From NCBI RefSeq assembly GCF_026016325.1, contig NZ_CP087203.1, positions 6,076,001-6,140,000 on the forward strand: a stretch of 64,000 nt of DNA, given 5' to 3'. The position numbers and the translations under genes are program-made. The notes below the pieces were generated by a model. It did no database searches. It saw only the letters and a list, made by a program, of their open reading frames with translations, and had not been told where the DNA came from. This DNA comes from Pseudomonas sp. B21-056 (GTDB taxonomy: Bacteria > Pseudomonadota > Gammaproteobacteria > Pseudomonadales > Pseudomonadaceae). Shown here piece by piece: positions 19,343 to 27,969 of the stretch; position 1 is the stretch's first letter, and each line of letters starts with the position of its first letter.

Positions 19343-19981
19343 TCAGCGATTGGGCTGCGGAGTAAGGCGCAAATATGGCTTCACGGCACGATAGCCTTTG
19401 GGAAAGCGCTGCTTGAGCTCTTCCTCATCCTTGAGCGACGGCACGATCACCACTTCATCACCGTCCTGCCAGTTGGCCGGGGTGGCGACCTTGTAGTTGT
19501 CGGTCAATTGCAAGGAATCGATCACCCGCAGGATTTCATTGAAATTGCGCCCGGTGCTGGCCGGGTAGGTAATGGTCAGGCGAATCTTCTTGTTCGGGTC
19601 GATCACGAACAGTGAACGCACGGTCAAGGTATCGCTGGCATTGGGGTGGATCAGGTCGTACAGGTCCGAGACCTTGCGATCGGCGTCGGCCAGGATCGGA
19701 AAGTTGACAACGGTGTTCTGGGTTTCGTTGATGTCCTCGATCCATTTATGGTGCGAGTCCACCGGATCGACCGAGAGAGCAATGGCCTTGACGCCGCGCT
19801 GGGCGAACTCATCCTTGAGCTTGGCGGTGAGGCCCAGCTCGGTGGTGCAGACCGGCGTGAAGTCCGCCGGATGGGAAAACAGCACGCCCCAGCTATTGCC
19901 GAGCCACTCGTGGAAGCGGATCTTGCCGGCGCTGGAGTCCTGTTCGAAGTCGGGGGCGATGTCGCCCAGTCTGAGGCTCAT
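19343..19981 (-). CDS. lsfA: 1-Cys peroxiredoxin LsfA
   Basis: A 212-aa Prx6-type peroxiredoxin. The peroxidatic cysteine is Cys45 in PADFTPVCTTELG, and there is no resolving cysteine at the usual C-terminal site. It reduces hydroperoxides in the cytosol; lsfA is induced by sulfate starvation in Pseudomonas and lies beside the ssu genes there as well. CAGGAG precedes ATG 19981. A separate terminator isolates it from ssuE. Confidence 0.93.
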   Translation of the reverse strand: MSLRLGDIAPDFEQDSSAGKIRFHEWLGNSWGVLFSHPADFTPVCTTELGLTAKLKDEFAQRGVKAIALSVDPVDSHHKWIEDINETQNTVVNFPILADADRKVSDLYDLIHPNASDTLTVRSLFVIDPNKKIRLTITYPASTGRNFNEILRVIDSLQLTDNYKVATPANWQDGDEVVIVPSLKDEEELKQRFPKGYRAVKPYLRLTPQPNR

Positions 19982-20214
19982 GGTGTGGCTCCTGGATGAG
20001 ATCTAGTGGAGCCTGACTGTGCCTCGGTTCCAGCGGTTTTAAAAAGAATGAATATCGATCTCTCTAGATTTTTTGTGAATATAAAAAACTGTTCACTGGC
20101 ACTGGCGTGCCTATTGGCTCAACATTCCCGACGAGGTTTCGAGAAGGCCTCGAGTTGTTGTAAAGAGGAGAACCTTCGAGAAGGGCTACAGGGGTGGGCC
20201 TGACTCGAAAACGC
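19982..20214. other. AT-rich upstream region of lsfA
   Basis: About 230 bases that hold the lsfA promoter on the minus strand. A strongly AT-rich stretch lies at 20039-20090. No hexamer pair is firm and no convincing gene is present: a 65-codon frame on the plus strand lacks a ribosome site. Confidence 0.4.
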
Positions 20215-20252
20215 AAAGCCCCGCCCGGCGTGTGCCGGACGGGGCTTTTTTA
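20215..20252 (+). terminator. Terminator copy 1 (direct repeat flanking mntA)
   Basis: A GC-rich stem (GCCCCGCCCGGC, loop GTGT, GCCGGACGGGGC) with A-run and T-run on either side. 36 of 38 bases match the terminator at 20837-20874. No gene reads into it in the plus direction, which suggests it is a duplicate carried in with the mntA segment. Confidence 0.75.
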
Positions 20253-20306
20253 TTGGGCGACCAAATTGTTGACCCGATATCAGGACGAGCGGCTAGGATA
20301 GGCGAC

Positions 20307-20702
20307 ATGAACACTCAAGCCCTGCTGACTCATCTGCAAAACCATTTGCCTGACTTACTGGCGGTGTACCTGTTCGGCAGCCATGCACAGGGAACCGCCG
20401 GACCTGACAGTGATGTCGATATGGCTGTGCTCGTGTCCGGTCACGTCGACCCGGTGTTTTTATGGCAGCTTTCGGGAGACCTGGCGGATATCGCCGGGAG
20501 CCCGGTGGATCTGATTGATCTGCGCGAGGCAACGACCGTGATGCAATACCAGATCGTGACCCGAGGCCGGCGATTGTGGGCCAAAGACGTACAGGCGGGT
20601 TTGTTCGAGAGTTTCATTCTCAGCGAAAAGACCTCTTTCGACACAGCCCGGGCGGGCCTGCTCAGGGATATTCACGAAGAGGGTATCGTGTATGGTCGAT
20701 GA
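20307..20702 (+). CDS. mntA: MNT-domain nucleotidyltransferase (MntA-type antitoxin)
   Basis: A 131-aa minimal nucleotidyltransferase. The polymerase-beta signature LFGSHAQGTAGPDSDVDMAV spans about 22-41, with catalytic Asp36 and Asp38 and a further acidic DLIDL near 68-72. Proteins of this type AMPylate and neutralise HEPN ribonuclease toxins encoded just downstream. Here the partner is reduced to a stub (20692-20736), so the gene is an orphan antitoxin or relic. AGGATAGG precedes the ATG. It lies between two copies of one terminator, an indication of acquisition or rearrangement. Confidence 0.8.
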   Translation: MNTQALLTHLQNHLPDLLAVYLFGSHAQGTAGPDSDVDMAVLVSGHVDPVFLWQLSGDLADIAGSPVDLIDLREATTVMQYQIVTRGRRLWAKDVQAGLFESFILSEKTSFDTARAGLLRDIHEEGIVYGR

Positions 20703-20736
20703 TGTACTGATCGTTCAGCGCATTCATCCTGCGTAA
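20692..20736 (+). pseudogene. hepT: Truncated HEPN toxin (HepT) remnant
   Basis: An ATG overlapping the last codons of mntA starts MVDDVLI, the usual first residues of HepT-type HEPN toxins, then changes to VQRIHPA and stops at TAA after 14 codons. No later frame up to 20836 restores a HEPN helix or the RxxxxH ribonuclease motif. The overlap of mntA end and hepT start is the classic MNT/HEPN arrangement. Confidence 0.6.
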
Positions 20737-20836
20737 GGATGCAACGCAGTCCGCACCATAGCGCTGGGTCGGTGAAGGTCGCGTCTGACAGCGGGAAAAT
20801 ACGAGAAGAATCCCGCTACCTGGCCCCAAAACGTAA

Positions 20837-20874
20837 AAAGCCCCGCCCGGCGTGTGCCGAGCGGGGCTTTTTTA
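20837..20874 (-). terminator. Terminator copy 2, for the oprD-family gene
   Basis: A hairpin with a GTGT loop (ACAC on the minus strand) followed by TTTTTAC on the minus strand, 12 bases after the porin stop. It is probably the original of the duplicated pair. Confidence 0.85.
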
Positions 20875-20886
20875 CGGCTCTACGTC

Positions 20887-22206
20887 TTACATGAAGTTGT
20901 AAGTGTAGTTAAAGATCAGGCGAGTCTGATCCTGGCTGTCGCCAACGCCGCTGCTGCGGTAAGTACCCTGACGCAGGGTAGTGCCGAAGCCTTTCAATGC
21001 GCCTTGCTGGATGACGTAATCCACACGCATGTCACGTTCCCACTCGGAGTAATCGCTTCCACCAGTGGCGGATTTGACATCGTCACCACGCAGGTAGGCA
21101 ACCGAGGCTTTCAGGCCTGGAACGCCCAAGGAAGCGAAGTCGTAGGAGTATTGACCGAAGGTGGTGTTTTCACCGGCACGGACAAACCCGTTGATCATGC
21201 TGTCGGTGAACAGGTAGAAGCTCGAGCCACCGGCACCTTCTGGACGACCGTTGCTGTTAACCACGCTGCCCTGGTTCAGGTAGACGAAGCCACCGTCATC
21301 ACTGACTTGCTGGTGACCCAGCAGGAAAGCGCTGCCGCCGAGGGTATAAGTGAACATGGCGCTCCAGGTCTTGTTATCGACCTCGCCCTTGTTTTTGAAA
21401 TAACCCTTGTTGTTGTCGAACTGATAACCCGTATCGCCGTTACGACCATCCGAGCTGCTGTCGAAGTAGCGCAGGTCGGTCTTGAACGATTGACCTTCGC
21501 TGATCGGGAAAACGTGTACCGCGCCCAGGAAGTGCTGCTTGTAGTAATCCTGCAGGTTGGCGTAGTAGTACTGCAGGGTCAGGTCTTTGGTGACCTTCCA
21601 GTCGGCACCAGCAAAACGGAACTGGTTGCTGTCCTCGGTACCGCCCGACAAGGCCAGACCGGTGCTGTTGCTCGACGCACGGCCAGTGGCATGTTCCAAC
21701 TGACCGGCGTTGAAGGTCACGTTGTCGATTTCCTTGGAGGTGATGGTGCCACCTTCAAAGGTCTGCGGCAGCAGACGGCTGTCGTTGGCCACCAGGATCG
21801 GCAGGTTTGGTGCCAGCGCGCCACCTACGTGAGCCTCAGTCTTGGAGAACAGCGCCTTGACGTTGCCCGACAAACGGCTCCAGTCATGTACCGCAGCACC
21901 ATCTGTATCGCTTGGCATATAAGAGCCATTGTTACGGCCCTTGCCTCCATCGAGACGAATACCCACCAGCGCCTGAGCGTCGATACCGAAACCAACCACA
22001 CCTTGCGTGAAGCCAGACTTGTAGTCGAACTTGAGGCCGGTACCCGTTTCGCGCAGGTCCTCGCTGCCCGTTTCATGGTTATCGTTGTTGAAGTACAACG
22101 TACGAGAACTGACCGACGCCTTGCTGTCTTCGATAAAACCGGCGGCGCCTGCTTGCTGCGCCAGAACCCCAACGGCCACAGCCAGGGCCAAGGTGGACTT
22201 TTTCAT
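20887..22206 (-). CDS. OprD-family outer-membrane porin
   Basis: A 439-aa OprD-family porin. A signal peptide (STLALAVAVGVLAQQAGA, cleavage near AGA-AGF) is followed by alternating amphipathic strands and the family opening EDSKASVSSRTLYFNND. It would form an 18-strand specific channel for amino acids, peptides or organic acids. GAGGAG precedes ATG 22206. The exact subfamily (OprE/OprQ/OpdX) and substrate cannot be set from sequence alone. It is a single-gene unit with its own terminator. Confidence 0.9.
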   Translation of the reverse strand: MKKSTLALAVAVGVLAQQAGAAGFIEDSKASVSSRTLYFNNDNHETGSEDLRETGTGLKFDYKSGFTQGVVGFGIDAQALVGIRLDGGKGRNNGSYMPSDTDGAAVHDWSRLSGNVKALFSKTEAHVGGALAPNLPILVANDSRLLPQTFEGGTITSKEIDNVTFNAGQLEHATGRASSNSTGLALSGGTEDSNQFRFAGADWKVTKDLTLQYYYANLQDYYKQHFLGAVHVFPISEGQSFKTDLRYFDSSSDGRNGDTGYQFDNNKGYFKNKGEVDNKTWSAMFTYTLGGSAFLLGHQQVSDDGGFVYLNQGSVVNSNGRPEGAGGSSFYLFTDSMINGFVRAGENTTFGQYSYDFASLGVPGLKASVAYLRGDDVKSATGGSDYSEWERDMRVDYVIQQGALKGFGTTLRQGTYRSSGVGDSQDQTRLIFNYTYNFM

Positions 22207-22693
22207 GCTTCGCTCCTCTCGTTTTCTAATTCTTTTGTATATCTGTGGTTCTGGATCGAACGCCCGGAATCCGCGGATGCGCGATTAGCGCCGGACGGTG
22301 ACTGACAAGTCAATCGCAACCCATTGTGTCTACGACGATGGTCTAACGCCGAGACAGCGGCCGGAAGAGTAATGGATTATTTATAAATCCAAAAAGAATT
22401 GTTTCATAAGTTTTCAGCCGATTTTGACATATAGGTGTCATCGGCACGTCTTCTTCACAGACACGGCATATCGGCCAGTCCGCGGATTACTGAATGACTA
22501 TTTTCTGTGCACTTTTTCAGGGCGCAAAAGCCCTGGCATCAAGGCTTGCAGTGCAAGCCTCGAACTCTGGCATCAATGCGTGCGGAGCAGCATAGAGCAC
22601 AATCGTGAAGGTTTTGAGACAGACCATTTCATTGTCTGAAATCAAAAAGAGTGCACCCATTGCACAACAATGGGTCACGCCGAGGGCTGTGAC
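22207..22693. other. Intergenic region between the porin and argA
   Basis: 487 bases without a convincing gene. It contains the porin promoter region, an AT-rich patch at 22371-22420, a perfect palindrome AGGCTTGCA-G-TGCAAGCCT at 22542-22560, and two direct copies of CTGGCATCAA-GC-TGC type sequence at 22533-22549 and 22567-22583. A GGGC/GCCC mini-hairpin lies at 22520-22533. It could hide a small RNA. Confidence 0.45.
22642..22675 (-). terminator. Probable argA terminator
   Basis: ACCCATTG pairs with CAATGGGT around five bases (22655-22675), followed on the minus strand by GCACTCTTTTT. It lies about 20 bases beyond the argA stop. Confidence 0.55.
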
Positions 22694-23992
22694 CTACAAG
22701 GCTTTTTCGAAGATCTTCGAGTTACGCTGATAGTTGTACAACGACGCCCGGGCCGCCGGCAGACGTTCGACGCTGCTGGGTTCGAAGCCGCGCTCACGGA
22801 ACCAGTGGGCGGTACGGGTGGTGAGCACGAACAGGGTCTTGAGCCCTTTGGCGCGGGCGCGGGTCTCGATCCGCTCCAGCAGTTCATCGCCCCGGCCACC
22901 GTGGCGGTACTCCGGGTTGACCGCCAGGCAGGCCAGTTCCCCGGCATCCGAGTCGGCGATCTGGTAGAGCGCCGCGCAAGCGATGATCATGCCCTCGCGC
23001 TCGACCACGCTGAACTGCTCGATTTCCCGCTCCAGCACTTCGCGGGAGCGACGCACCAGGATGCCCTGCTCCTCCAGTGGGCTGATCAGGTCCAGCAAGC
23101 CACCGACGTCTTCGATGGCGGCTTCGCGCACCACTTCGAATTGCTCCTGGGCCACCAGCGTGCCGCTGCCATCGCGGGTGAACAGCTCGGCCAGCAGCGC
23201 ACCGTCTTCGGCATAACTGACAATATGGCTGCGAGCCACGCCGCCACGGCAGGCCTGGGCGGCGGCATCCAGCAGCTCGGCCTGATAGTCGCTGCCCAGG
23301 CGTTGCATATGGGCCGGCACCTGCTGTGGACGCAACTCGCGCACCAGGCGCCCGTCCTCGCCGATCAATCCCTGCTCGGCACCGAACAGCAGCAGCTTGT
23401 CGGCCGCCAGGTCAATGGCGGCCCGGGTGGCGACATCTTCACAGGCGAGGTTGAAGATCTCTCCGGTAGGCGAATAGCCCAACGGCGACAGAAGGACAAT
23501 GGAGCGCTCGTCCAGCAGGCGATTGATGCCCTTGCGGTCGACCCGGCGCACTTCGCCGGTGTGGTGATAGTCCACCCCTTCCAGCACGCCGATGGGCCGT
23601 GCGGTGACCAGGTTGCCGCTGGCGACCCGCAACCGCGAGCCCTGCATCGGCGAAGAAGCCATGTCCATCGACAGGCGCGCCTCGATGGCAATGCGCAACT
23701 GGCCGACTGCATCGATCACGCATTCCAGGGTCGCGGCATCGGTGATGCGCATGCCGTGATGATAATGCGGGGTCAGCCCTCGGGCAGCGAGGCGGGTTTC
23801 GATCTGCGGGCGCGAACCATGGACCAGCACCAGCCGCACACCAAGACTGTGCAGCAGCACCAGGTCATGGACGATGTTGCCGAAATTGGGGTGCTCCACC
23901 CCATCGCCGGGCAGCATGACGATGAAGGTGCAGTCGCGGTGGGCATTGATATAGGGCGAAGCGTGACGAAGCCAATTGACGTATTCGGGCAT
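22694..23992 (-). CDS. argA: N-acetylglutamate synthase ArgA
   Basis: A 432-aa bifunctional-fold enzyme with an N-terminal amino-acid-kinase-like domain (residues about 1-290, arginine feedback site) and a C-terminal GNAT domain with the acetyl-CoA loop RHGGRGDEL. It makes N-acetylglutamate from glutamate and acetyl-CoA, the first step of arginine synthesis. The start MPEYVNWLRHASPYINAHRD is the family form. It lies 132 bp downstream of argE on the same strand. Confidence 0.96.
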   Translation of the reverse strand: MPEYVNWLRHASPYINAHRDCTFIVMLPGDGVEHPNFGNIVHDLVLLHSLGVRLVLVHGSRPQIETRLAARGLTPHYHHGMRITDAATLECVIDAVGQLRIAIEARLSMDMASSPMQGSRLRVASGNLVTARPIGVLEGVDYHHTGEVRRVDRKGINRLLDERSIVLLSPLGYSPTGEIFNLACEDVATRAAIDLAADKLLLFGAEQGLIGEDGRLVRELRPQQVPAHMQRLGSDYQAELLDAAAQACRGGVARSHIVSYAEDGALLAELFTRDGSGTLVAQEQFEVVREAAIEDVGGLLDLISPLEEQGILVRRSREVLEREIEQFSVVEREGMIIACAALYQIADSDAGELACLAVNPEYRHGGRGDELLERIETRARAKGLKTLFVLTTRTAHWFRERGFEPSSVERLPAARASLYNYQRNSKIFEKAL

Positions 23993-24124
23993 GAACCTGG
24001 ACCTGTAATAAATAACAGCCGAAAAAAGACGAAACAGAACGCACAGCAGGCTGGTGGTTATCGTCGGAACAGGCTTGGCGACACGCGCGCTCTCCTCATG
24101 AATACGGGCCCGGACAGGGGCAAT

Positions 24125-25285
24125 CTAGTAACCGGCGGTGGCCGGTGTCAGGCAATAGTGCTCGATCAACTGTCGTAACAATTGCACAGTAGGTTGCAGA
24201 CGTGACATCTCAAGGTGCTCGCCCGGTTGGTGGGCACAGGCGATATCGCCGGGGCCAAGCACCAGGGTTTCGCAACCGAGGCGCTGAAGATAAGGCGCTT
24301 CGGTGCCGAACGCCACTGCTTCGGCACGATGGCCGGTGAGTCGCTCGGCCACGCGTACCAGTTCGGCGTCCTCGGCCTGCTCGAACGGCGGGACCTCGGG
24401 GAACAGCGGCGCGTAGTCGATCTTGACTTTATGTCGTTCGGCGATAGGGTTGAGTTTCTGCTGGATCGCCGCCCGCAGCACCTGCGGGTCCATGCCCGGC
24501 AAGGGGCGCAGGTCGAATTCCATGGAGCACTGGCCGCAGATCCGGTTGGGGTTGTCGCCGCCATGGATGCAACCGAAATTCAGGGTCGGTTGCGGCACGG
24601 TGAACTGCGGGTTACGGAATTCACGCTGCCACTGCAGGCGCAGGCCGCGCAACTCGCCCATGGCGTCGTGCATGGCTTCGAGAGCGCTATGGCCCAGGCT
24701 CGGGTCGGAGGAATGACCGCTGCGCCCGAGAATGTCGATGCGCTCCATCATCACGCCCTTGTGCAGGCGGATCGGCCGCAGGCCGGTCGGCTCACCGATC
24801 ACGGCTGCACGCCCCAAAGGACGCCCGGCCTCGGCCAGGGCCCGGGCGCCGGCCATGGAGCTTTCTTCATCGCAGGTGGCGAGGATCAATAATGGTTGCT
24901 TGAACGGTTGGTCCAGCAGCGGCTTGAGCGCTTCGATGGCCAGGGCAAAAAAGCCTTTCATGTCGCAACTGCCCAGCCCGACCCAGCGCCCATCGACTTC
25001 GGTGAGCTTCAGCGGGTCGGTCTGCCACAGAGCACCGTCGAATGGCACCGTGTCGCTGTGCCCGGCCAGCACCAGACCGCCGGGGCCGCTGCCGAAACTC
25101 GCCAGCAGGTTGAACTTGCCGTGGCTGACCTGCTGGATATCACAGGAGAACCCGAGGTCACCGAGCCAACCCGCCAGCAGTTCGATCACGGCACTGTTGG
25201 ACTGGTCCAGCCCAGGCTGCGTACAGCTGACCGAAGGCGCGGCGATCAGGGCAGCGAACTGATCTTTCATGGACGGCAAAGGCAT
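24125..25285 (-). CDS. argE: Acetylornithine deacetylase ArgE
   Basis: A 386-aa M20 metallopeptidase-family enzyme. Zinc ligands and catalytic residues appear as LAGHSDTVP (His76), GSCDMKG (Asp108), CDEESS (Glu140/141), GEPTG (Glu165) and the C-terminal CAHQPGEHL histidine. It removes acetate from N-acetylornithine. The frame is open to 25381, but ATG 25285 (MPLPSMKDQF) follows CGGAG at eight bases and matches the family. It is divergent from the CYTH-CHAD gene and upstream of argA. Confidence 0.92.
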   Translation of the reverse strand: MPLPSMKDQFAALIAAPSVSCTQPGLDQSNSAVIELLAGWLGDLGFSCDIQQVSHGKFNLLASFGSGPGGLVLAGHSDTVPFDGALWQTDPLKLTEVDGRWVGLGSCDMKGFFALAIEALKPLLDQPFKQPLLILATCDEESSMAGARALAEAGRPLGRAAVIGEPTGLRPIRLHKGVMMERIDILGRSGHSSDPSLGHSALEAMHDAMGELRGLRLQWQREFRNPQFTVPQPTLNFGCIHGGDNPNRICGQCSMEFDLRPLPGMDPQVLRAAIQQKLNPIAERHKVKIDYAPLFPEVPPFEQAEDAELVRVAERLTGHRAEAVAFGTEAPYLQRLGCETLVLGPGDIACAHQPGEHLEMSRLQPTVQLLRQLIEHYCLTPATAGY

Positions 25286-25443
25286 CGCTGGCTCCGGACT
25301 CACAAATTGATATCCATCATAGAACCATCCGGTGCCAGGAATAAACCGTCGCGGCGCGTAGGACGGAGGACTCCTGTACACTGCACGGCCTTGGCAGCCA
25401 CACCTTCCCCCGGCTGCGCACCCGATCCCTGGATTTTCCGGCC

Positions 25444-26811
25444 ATGCAGAAAGAAACCGAAATCAAACTCCGCGTCAGCCGCGAGACCCTGGCAGCCTTG
25501 CGCGAGCATCCGCTGCTGAAAAAACGCAACAAAGGCGGCTGGGAACGCCGTGAGCTGATGAACCAGTATTTCGACACACCCGAGCGTGACCTGGCCCGGG
25601 CCAAGGTCGCCCTGCGCCTGCGCCGCGACGGTGAAGAGGTGATCCAGACCCTCAAGACCCGCGGCCAGAGCATCGCTGGTCTGTCCGAGCGCAACGAATA
25701 CGACTGGCACCTGCCCAAGGCCAAGCTCGACCTGAAGAAACTCGACGGCGAATGCTGGCCCGAAGCCTTGGCCGAACTGGACAAGAAAACCCTCAAGGCG
25801 ATCTTCACCACCGACTTCGTCCGCGAACGCGCCGAAATCGCCTGGGGACGCGGCAAAAGCAAAGTGGTCATCGAAGCCGCGCTGGACCTGGGCCATGTCG
25901 TGGTCGGCAAGCAGAAGGAAGAAATCTGCGAGCTGGAGCTGGAACTGCGCGAAGGCGAGCCCGCCGCGCTGCTGGAACTGGCCGCCGAACTGGCCGCAAC
26001 CCTGCCCTTGATGCCTTGCGACATCAGCAAGGCCGAACGTGGCTACCGTTTGCACGATGCAAACAGCTACGCCCTGAGCCTGCCCGCCCCGCCATTGACC
26101 GCCGAGATGCCGCTGGACGACGCCTTCGCCGCGCTGAGCTGGCATCTGCTGGGCAGCAGCCAGCGCCTGGCCGAGCAATATCGCTTCAACGGCCACTGGC
26201 GCCTGCTACAGGACTGGGTAGAAAACCTCGCCGAACTGCGCGCCCTGCTCAGCAGCCTCGGCCAGGCCGCACCACGCCAATCGACCCACGACCTGCGCGT
26301 CGCCCTGGACGCCCTGCTGGAAGACTGGCGTCCACTGGTCCAGGCCGGCCTGGACGACGAAGATGTGCGCAAGGCGGCGCCGGAGCAGTTCCTTGAAGAG
26401 CTGCAGGACCCACGTTGGGGCCTGTTCTCTCTGAACGCTTCACGCTGGCTGCTGGCTCGCAGTTGGACGACCGAGCGCAACACCCGTGGCAATCGCCAGG
26501 GCGCAGCGCAGCTCAATAGCTGGCTGCCACGCCTGCTGGGCGAGGAAGCCTCGTCCCTGCAATTGCAACGCTACCAACAGCAGCCTGAAGACCTGGCCGA
26601 ACAACTGCCACGCATCGAGCGCATCCAGGTCTGGCTGCACCACGCCCGCGCGGTGCTGGACATCCCGGAAATGGACCGCCTCTACGGCGAGCTGAACAAA
26701 CTGGCGCAACTGGCCAACGAGCCCATCACCGACGAAGCCCTGGATGCGCGCAAGCATCAGGCGATTGCGGTGTACCAGAACCGGGCCTGGAAGATGTTGT
26801 TGCGTCTGTAA
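25444..26811 (+). CDS. CYTH-CHAD inorganic triphosphatase (YgiF-like)
   Basis: A 455-aa two-domain protein. The N-terminal CYTH domain has the ExExK motif Glu4-x-Glu6-x-Lys8 (KETEIKLR) and alternating charged strands to about residue 200. The C-terminal CHAD domain is helical, His/Arg/Lys-rich and phosphate-binding. E. coli YgiF of the same architecture hydrolyses inorganic tripolyphosphate. It might touch polyphosphate metabolism (ppx/ppk lie 28 kb away). The ribosome site is weak, but the N-terminus is the family one. Confidence 0.88.
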   Translation: MQKETEIKLRVSRETLAALREHPLLKKRNKGGWERRELMNQYFDTPERDLARAKVALRLRRDGEEVIQTLKTRGQSIAGLSERNEYDWHLPKAKLDLKKLDGECWPEALAELDKKTLKAIFTTDFVRERAEIAWGRGKSKVVIEAALDLGHVVVGKQKEEICELELELREGEPAALLELAAELAATLPLMPCDISKAERGYRLHDANSYALSLPAPPLTAEMPLDDAFAALSWHLLGSSQRLAEQYRFNGHWRLLQDWVENLAELRALLSSLGQAAPRQSTHDLRVALDALLEDWRPLVQAGLDDEDVRKAAPEQFLEELQDPRWGLFSLNASRWLLARSWTTERNTRGNRQGAAQLNSWLPRLLGEEASSLQLQRYQQQPEDLAEQLPRIERIQVWLHHARAVLDIPEMDRLYGELNKLAQLANEPITDEALDARKHQAIAVYQNRAWKMLLRL

Positions 26812-26816
26812 TGCCG

Positions 26817-26877
26817 CCATCGCGAGCAGGCTCGCTCCCACAGAGACCCATGTGGGAGCGAGCCTGCTCGCGATGAC
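26817..26877. repeat. REP-like mirrored pair, family A
   Basis: A closely spaced inverted pair between two convergent genes (CYTH-CHAD and the Lrp-type regulator), with only eight bases between copies. Confidence 0.9.
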
Positions 26878-26898
26878 GCCGGAACATACACCGCGAAA

Positions 26899-27381
26899 TC
26901 AACGCACCACCGGCAAACTCGTCGTGGACTTGATCTCCGACAGCGCCACGATCGAGTTCACTTCCTGTATTCCCGGCACCAGCGACAGCTTCTCGAAGAA
27001 GAATCGCTCGTAAGCCTCGATGTCCGCCGTGACGATGCGCAGCAGGAAATCCACCGATCCCATCAGCACATAACACTCCAGGACTTCGGGAAAGCCGCGA
27101 ATCGCCTCGGTGAATTCGGTAAAGTTCGACCGACCGTGGGCGTTGAGTTTGATTTCGGCGAAGATCTGCGTGTTCAGGCCGATTTTCTTGCGGTCAAGCA
27201 ACGTCACCTGCCCGCGAATGATCCCCTCCTCCTTCATCCGCTGGATCCGTCGCCAGCATGGCGATTGGGACAGGCCCACTTGTTCGGCGATCTGCGCGCT
27301 GGACAGCGAAGCGTCCTCTTGCAGCAACGCCAGTATCCTGCGGTCGTAGCCATCCAGCCCGCTGTGCATAAATAAATCCAT
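26899..27381 (-). CDS. Lrp/AsnC-family transcriptional regulator
   Basis: A 160-aa regulator. The helix-turn-helix (SSAQIAEQVGLSQSPCWRRI) spans about 27-46, followed by an AsnC/RAM ligand domain ending near residue 150. It probably senses an amino acid. Two starts are possible (27381 and 27369); neither has a good ribosome site. It is divergent from the gene at 27495, which is its most likely target. Confidence 0.88.
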   Translation of the reverse strand: MDLFMHSGLDGYDRRILALLQEDASLSSAQIAEQVGLSQSPCWRRIQRMKEEGIIRGQVTLLDRKKIGLNTQIFAEIKLNAHGRSNFTEFTEAIRGFPEVLECYVLMGSVDFLLRIVTADIEAYERFFFEKLSLVPGIQEVNSIVALSEIKSTTSLPVVR

Positions 27382-27494
27382 AAATAGTAAAATCTAGAAT
27401 TGTACGATTCACTGAATCGCCATATGCGTCCATCTTAGATAAGAAATACCCCTTCGAGCATGTAAACATTTCTCTCCAGCCCAGGAGACCCACC

Positions 27495-27824
27495 ATGCCC
27501 CCATTCGAAGCCTTCGTTCCTCGCGCCGATGTCTGGCATACCGCCAATGCCCATTACCGTGTGCAGTACCGGTTGCTGGCCGAAGCCGAAGCCGATTTGC
27601 TGTGCCGGGCCCTGAACCTGTTTGCCTTGCAGGGCTTGATGCCGGAGCAGGTCCACGTCGAACGCCAGGATGAACTGCTGACGATGGAGATTCTTATCGA
27701 CGGACTGAGCTGGCACCGTGCCCAAGTGCTGGCTGAAAAATTACGTAACCTGATCAGCGTGTGCTCGGTGGACCTGCAAAACGCCGACAAGGCGTGGGCT
27801 GAGCCGGTCCAGGCGACGGCTTGA
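27495..27824 (+). CDS. Hypothetical protein (possible ACT-like fold) divergent from the Lrp-type regulator
   Basis: A 109-aa protein with no recognised motif. Its pattern (RVQYRLLAEAEADLLCRALN, then MPEQVHVERQDELLTMEILI, then helix) resembles a small beta-alpha-beta ACT-like unit. CAGGAGACC directly precedes the ATG, so it is expressed. Being divergent from an Lrp/AsnC gene suggests amino-acid-linked control. Function unknown. Confidence 0.7.
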   Translation: MPPFEAFVPRADVWHTANAHYRVQYRLLAEAEADLLCRALNLFALQGLMPEQVHVERQDELLTMEILIDGLSWHRAQVLAEKLRNLISVCSVDLQNADKAWAEPVQATA

Positions 27825-27830
27825 GGGGTG

Positions 27831-27857
27831 CCAATGCAAGAATTCGAAACGCATTGG
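27831..27857. other. Weak inverted repeat before the gspE-like gene
   Basis: CCAATGC and GCATTGG enclose 13 bases just after the hypothetical gene. It may be a weak terminator or a regulator site; there is no U-tract. Confidence 0.3.
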
Positions 27858-27969
27858 TCGGGTAGTGGCCCAACGGTTCACAGGGTCGGGACTATGCTTT
27901 TGCAGACCGACTCGGGACGTGCAAGCGTCTGTATCGCGGCTTTGCTGCAATTGTCCAATAGGAACCCGC

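Noticed and set aside
20006..20203. 65-codon plus-strand frame upstream of mntA
   Set aside because: It lies in the lsfA promoter region, lacks a ribosome site and its residues resemble no family.
22424..22639. 71-codon frame between the porin gene and argA
   Set aside because: It runs through the palindrome and terminator block, with no ribosome site or motif.
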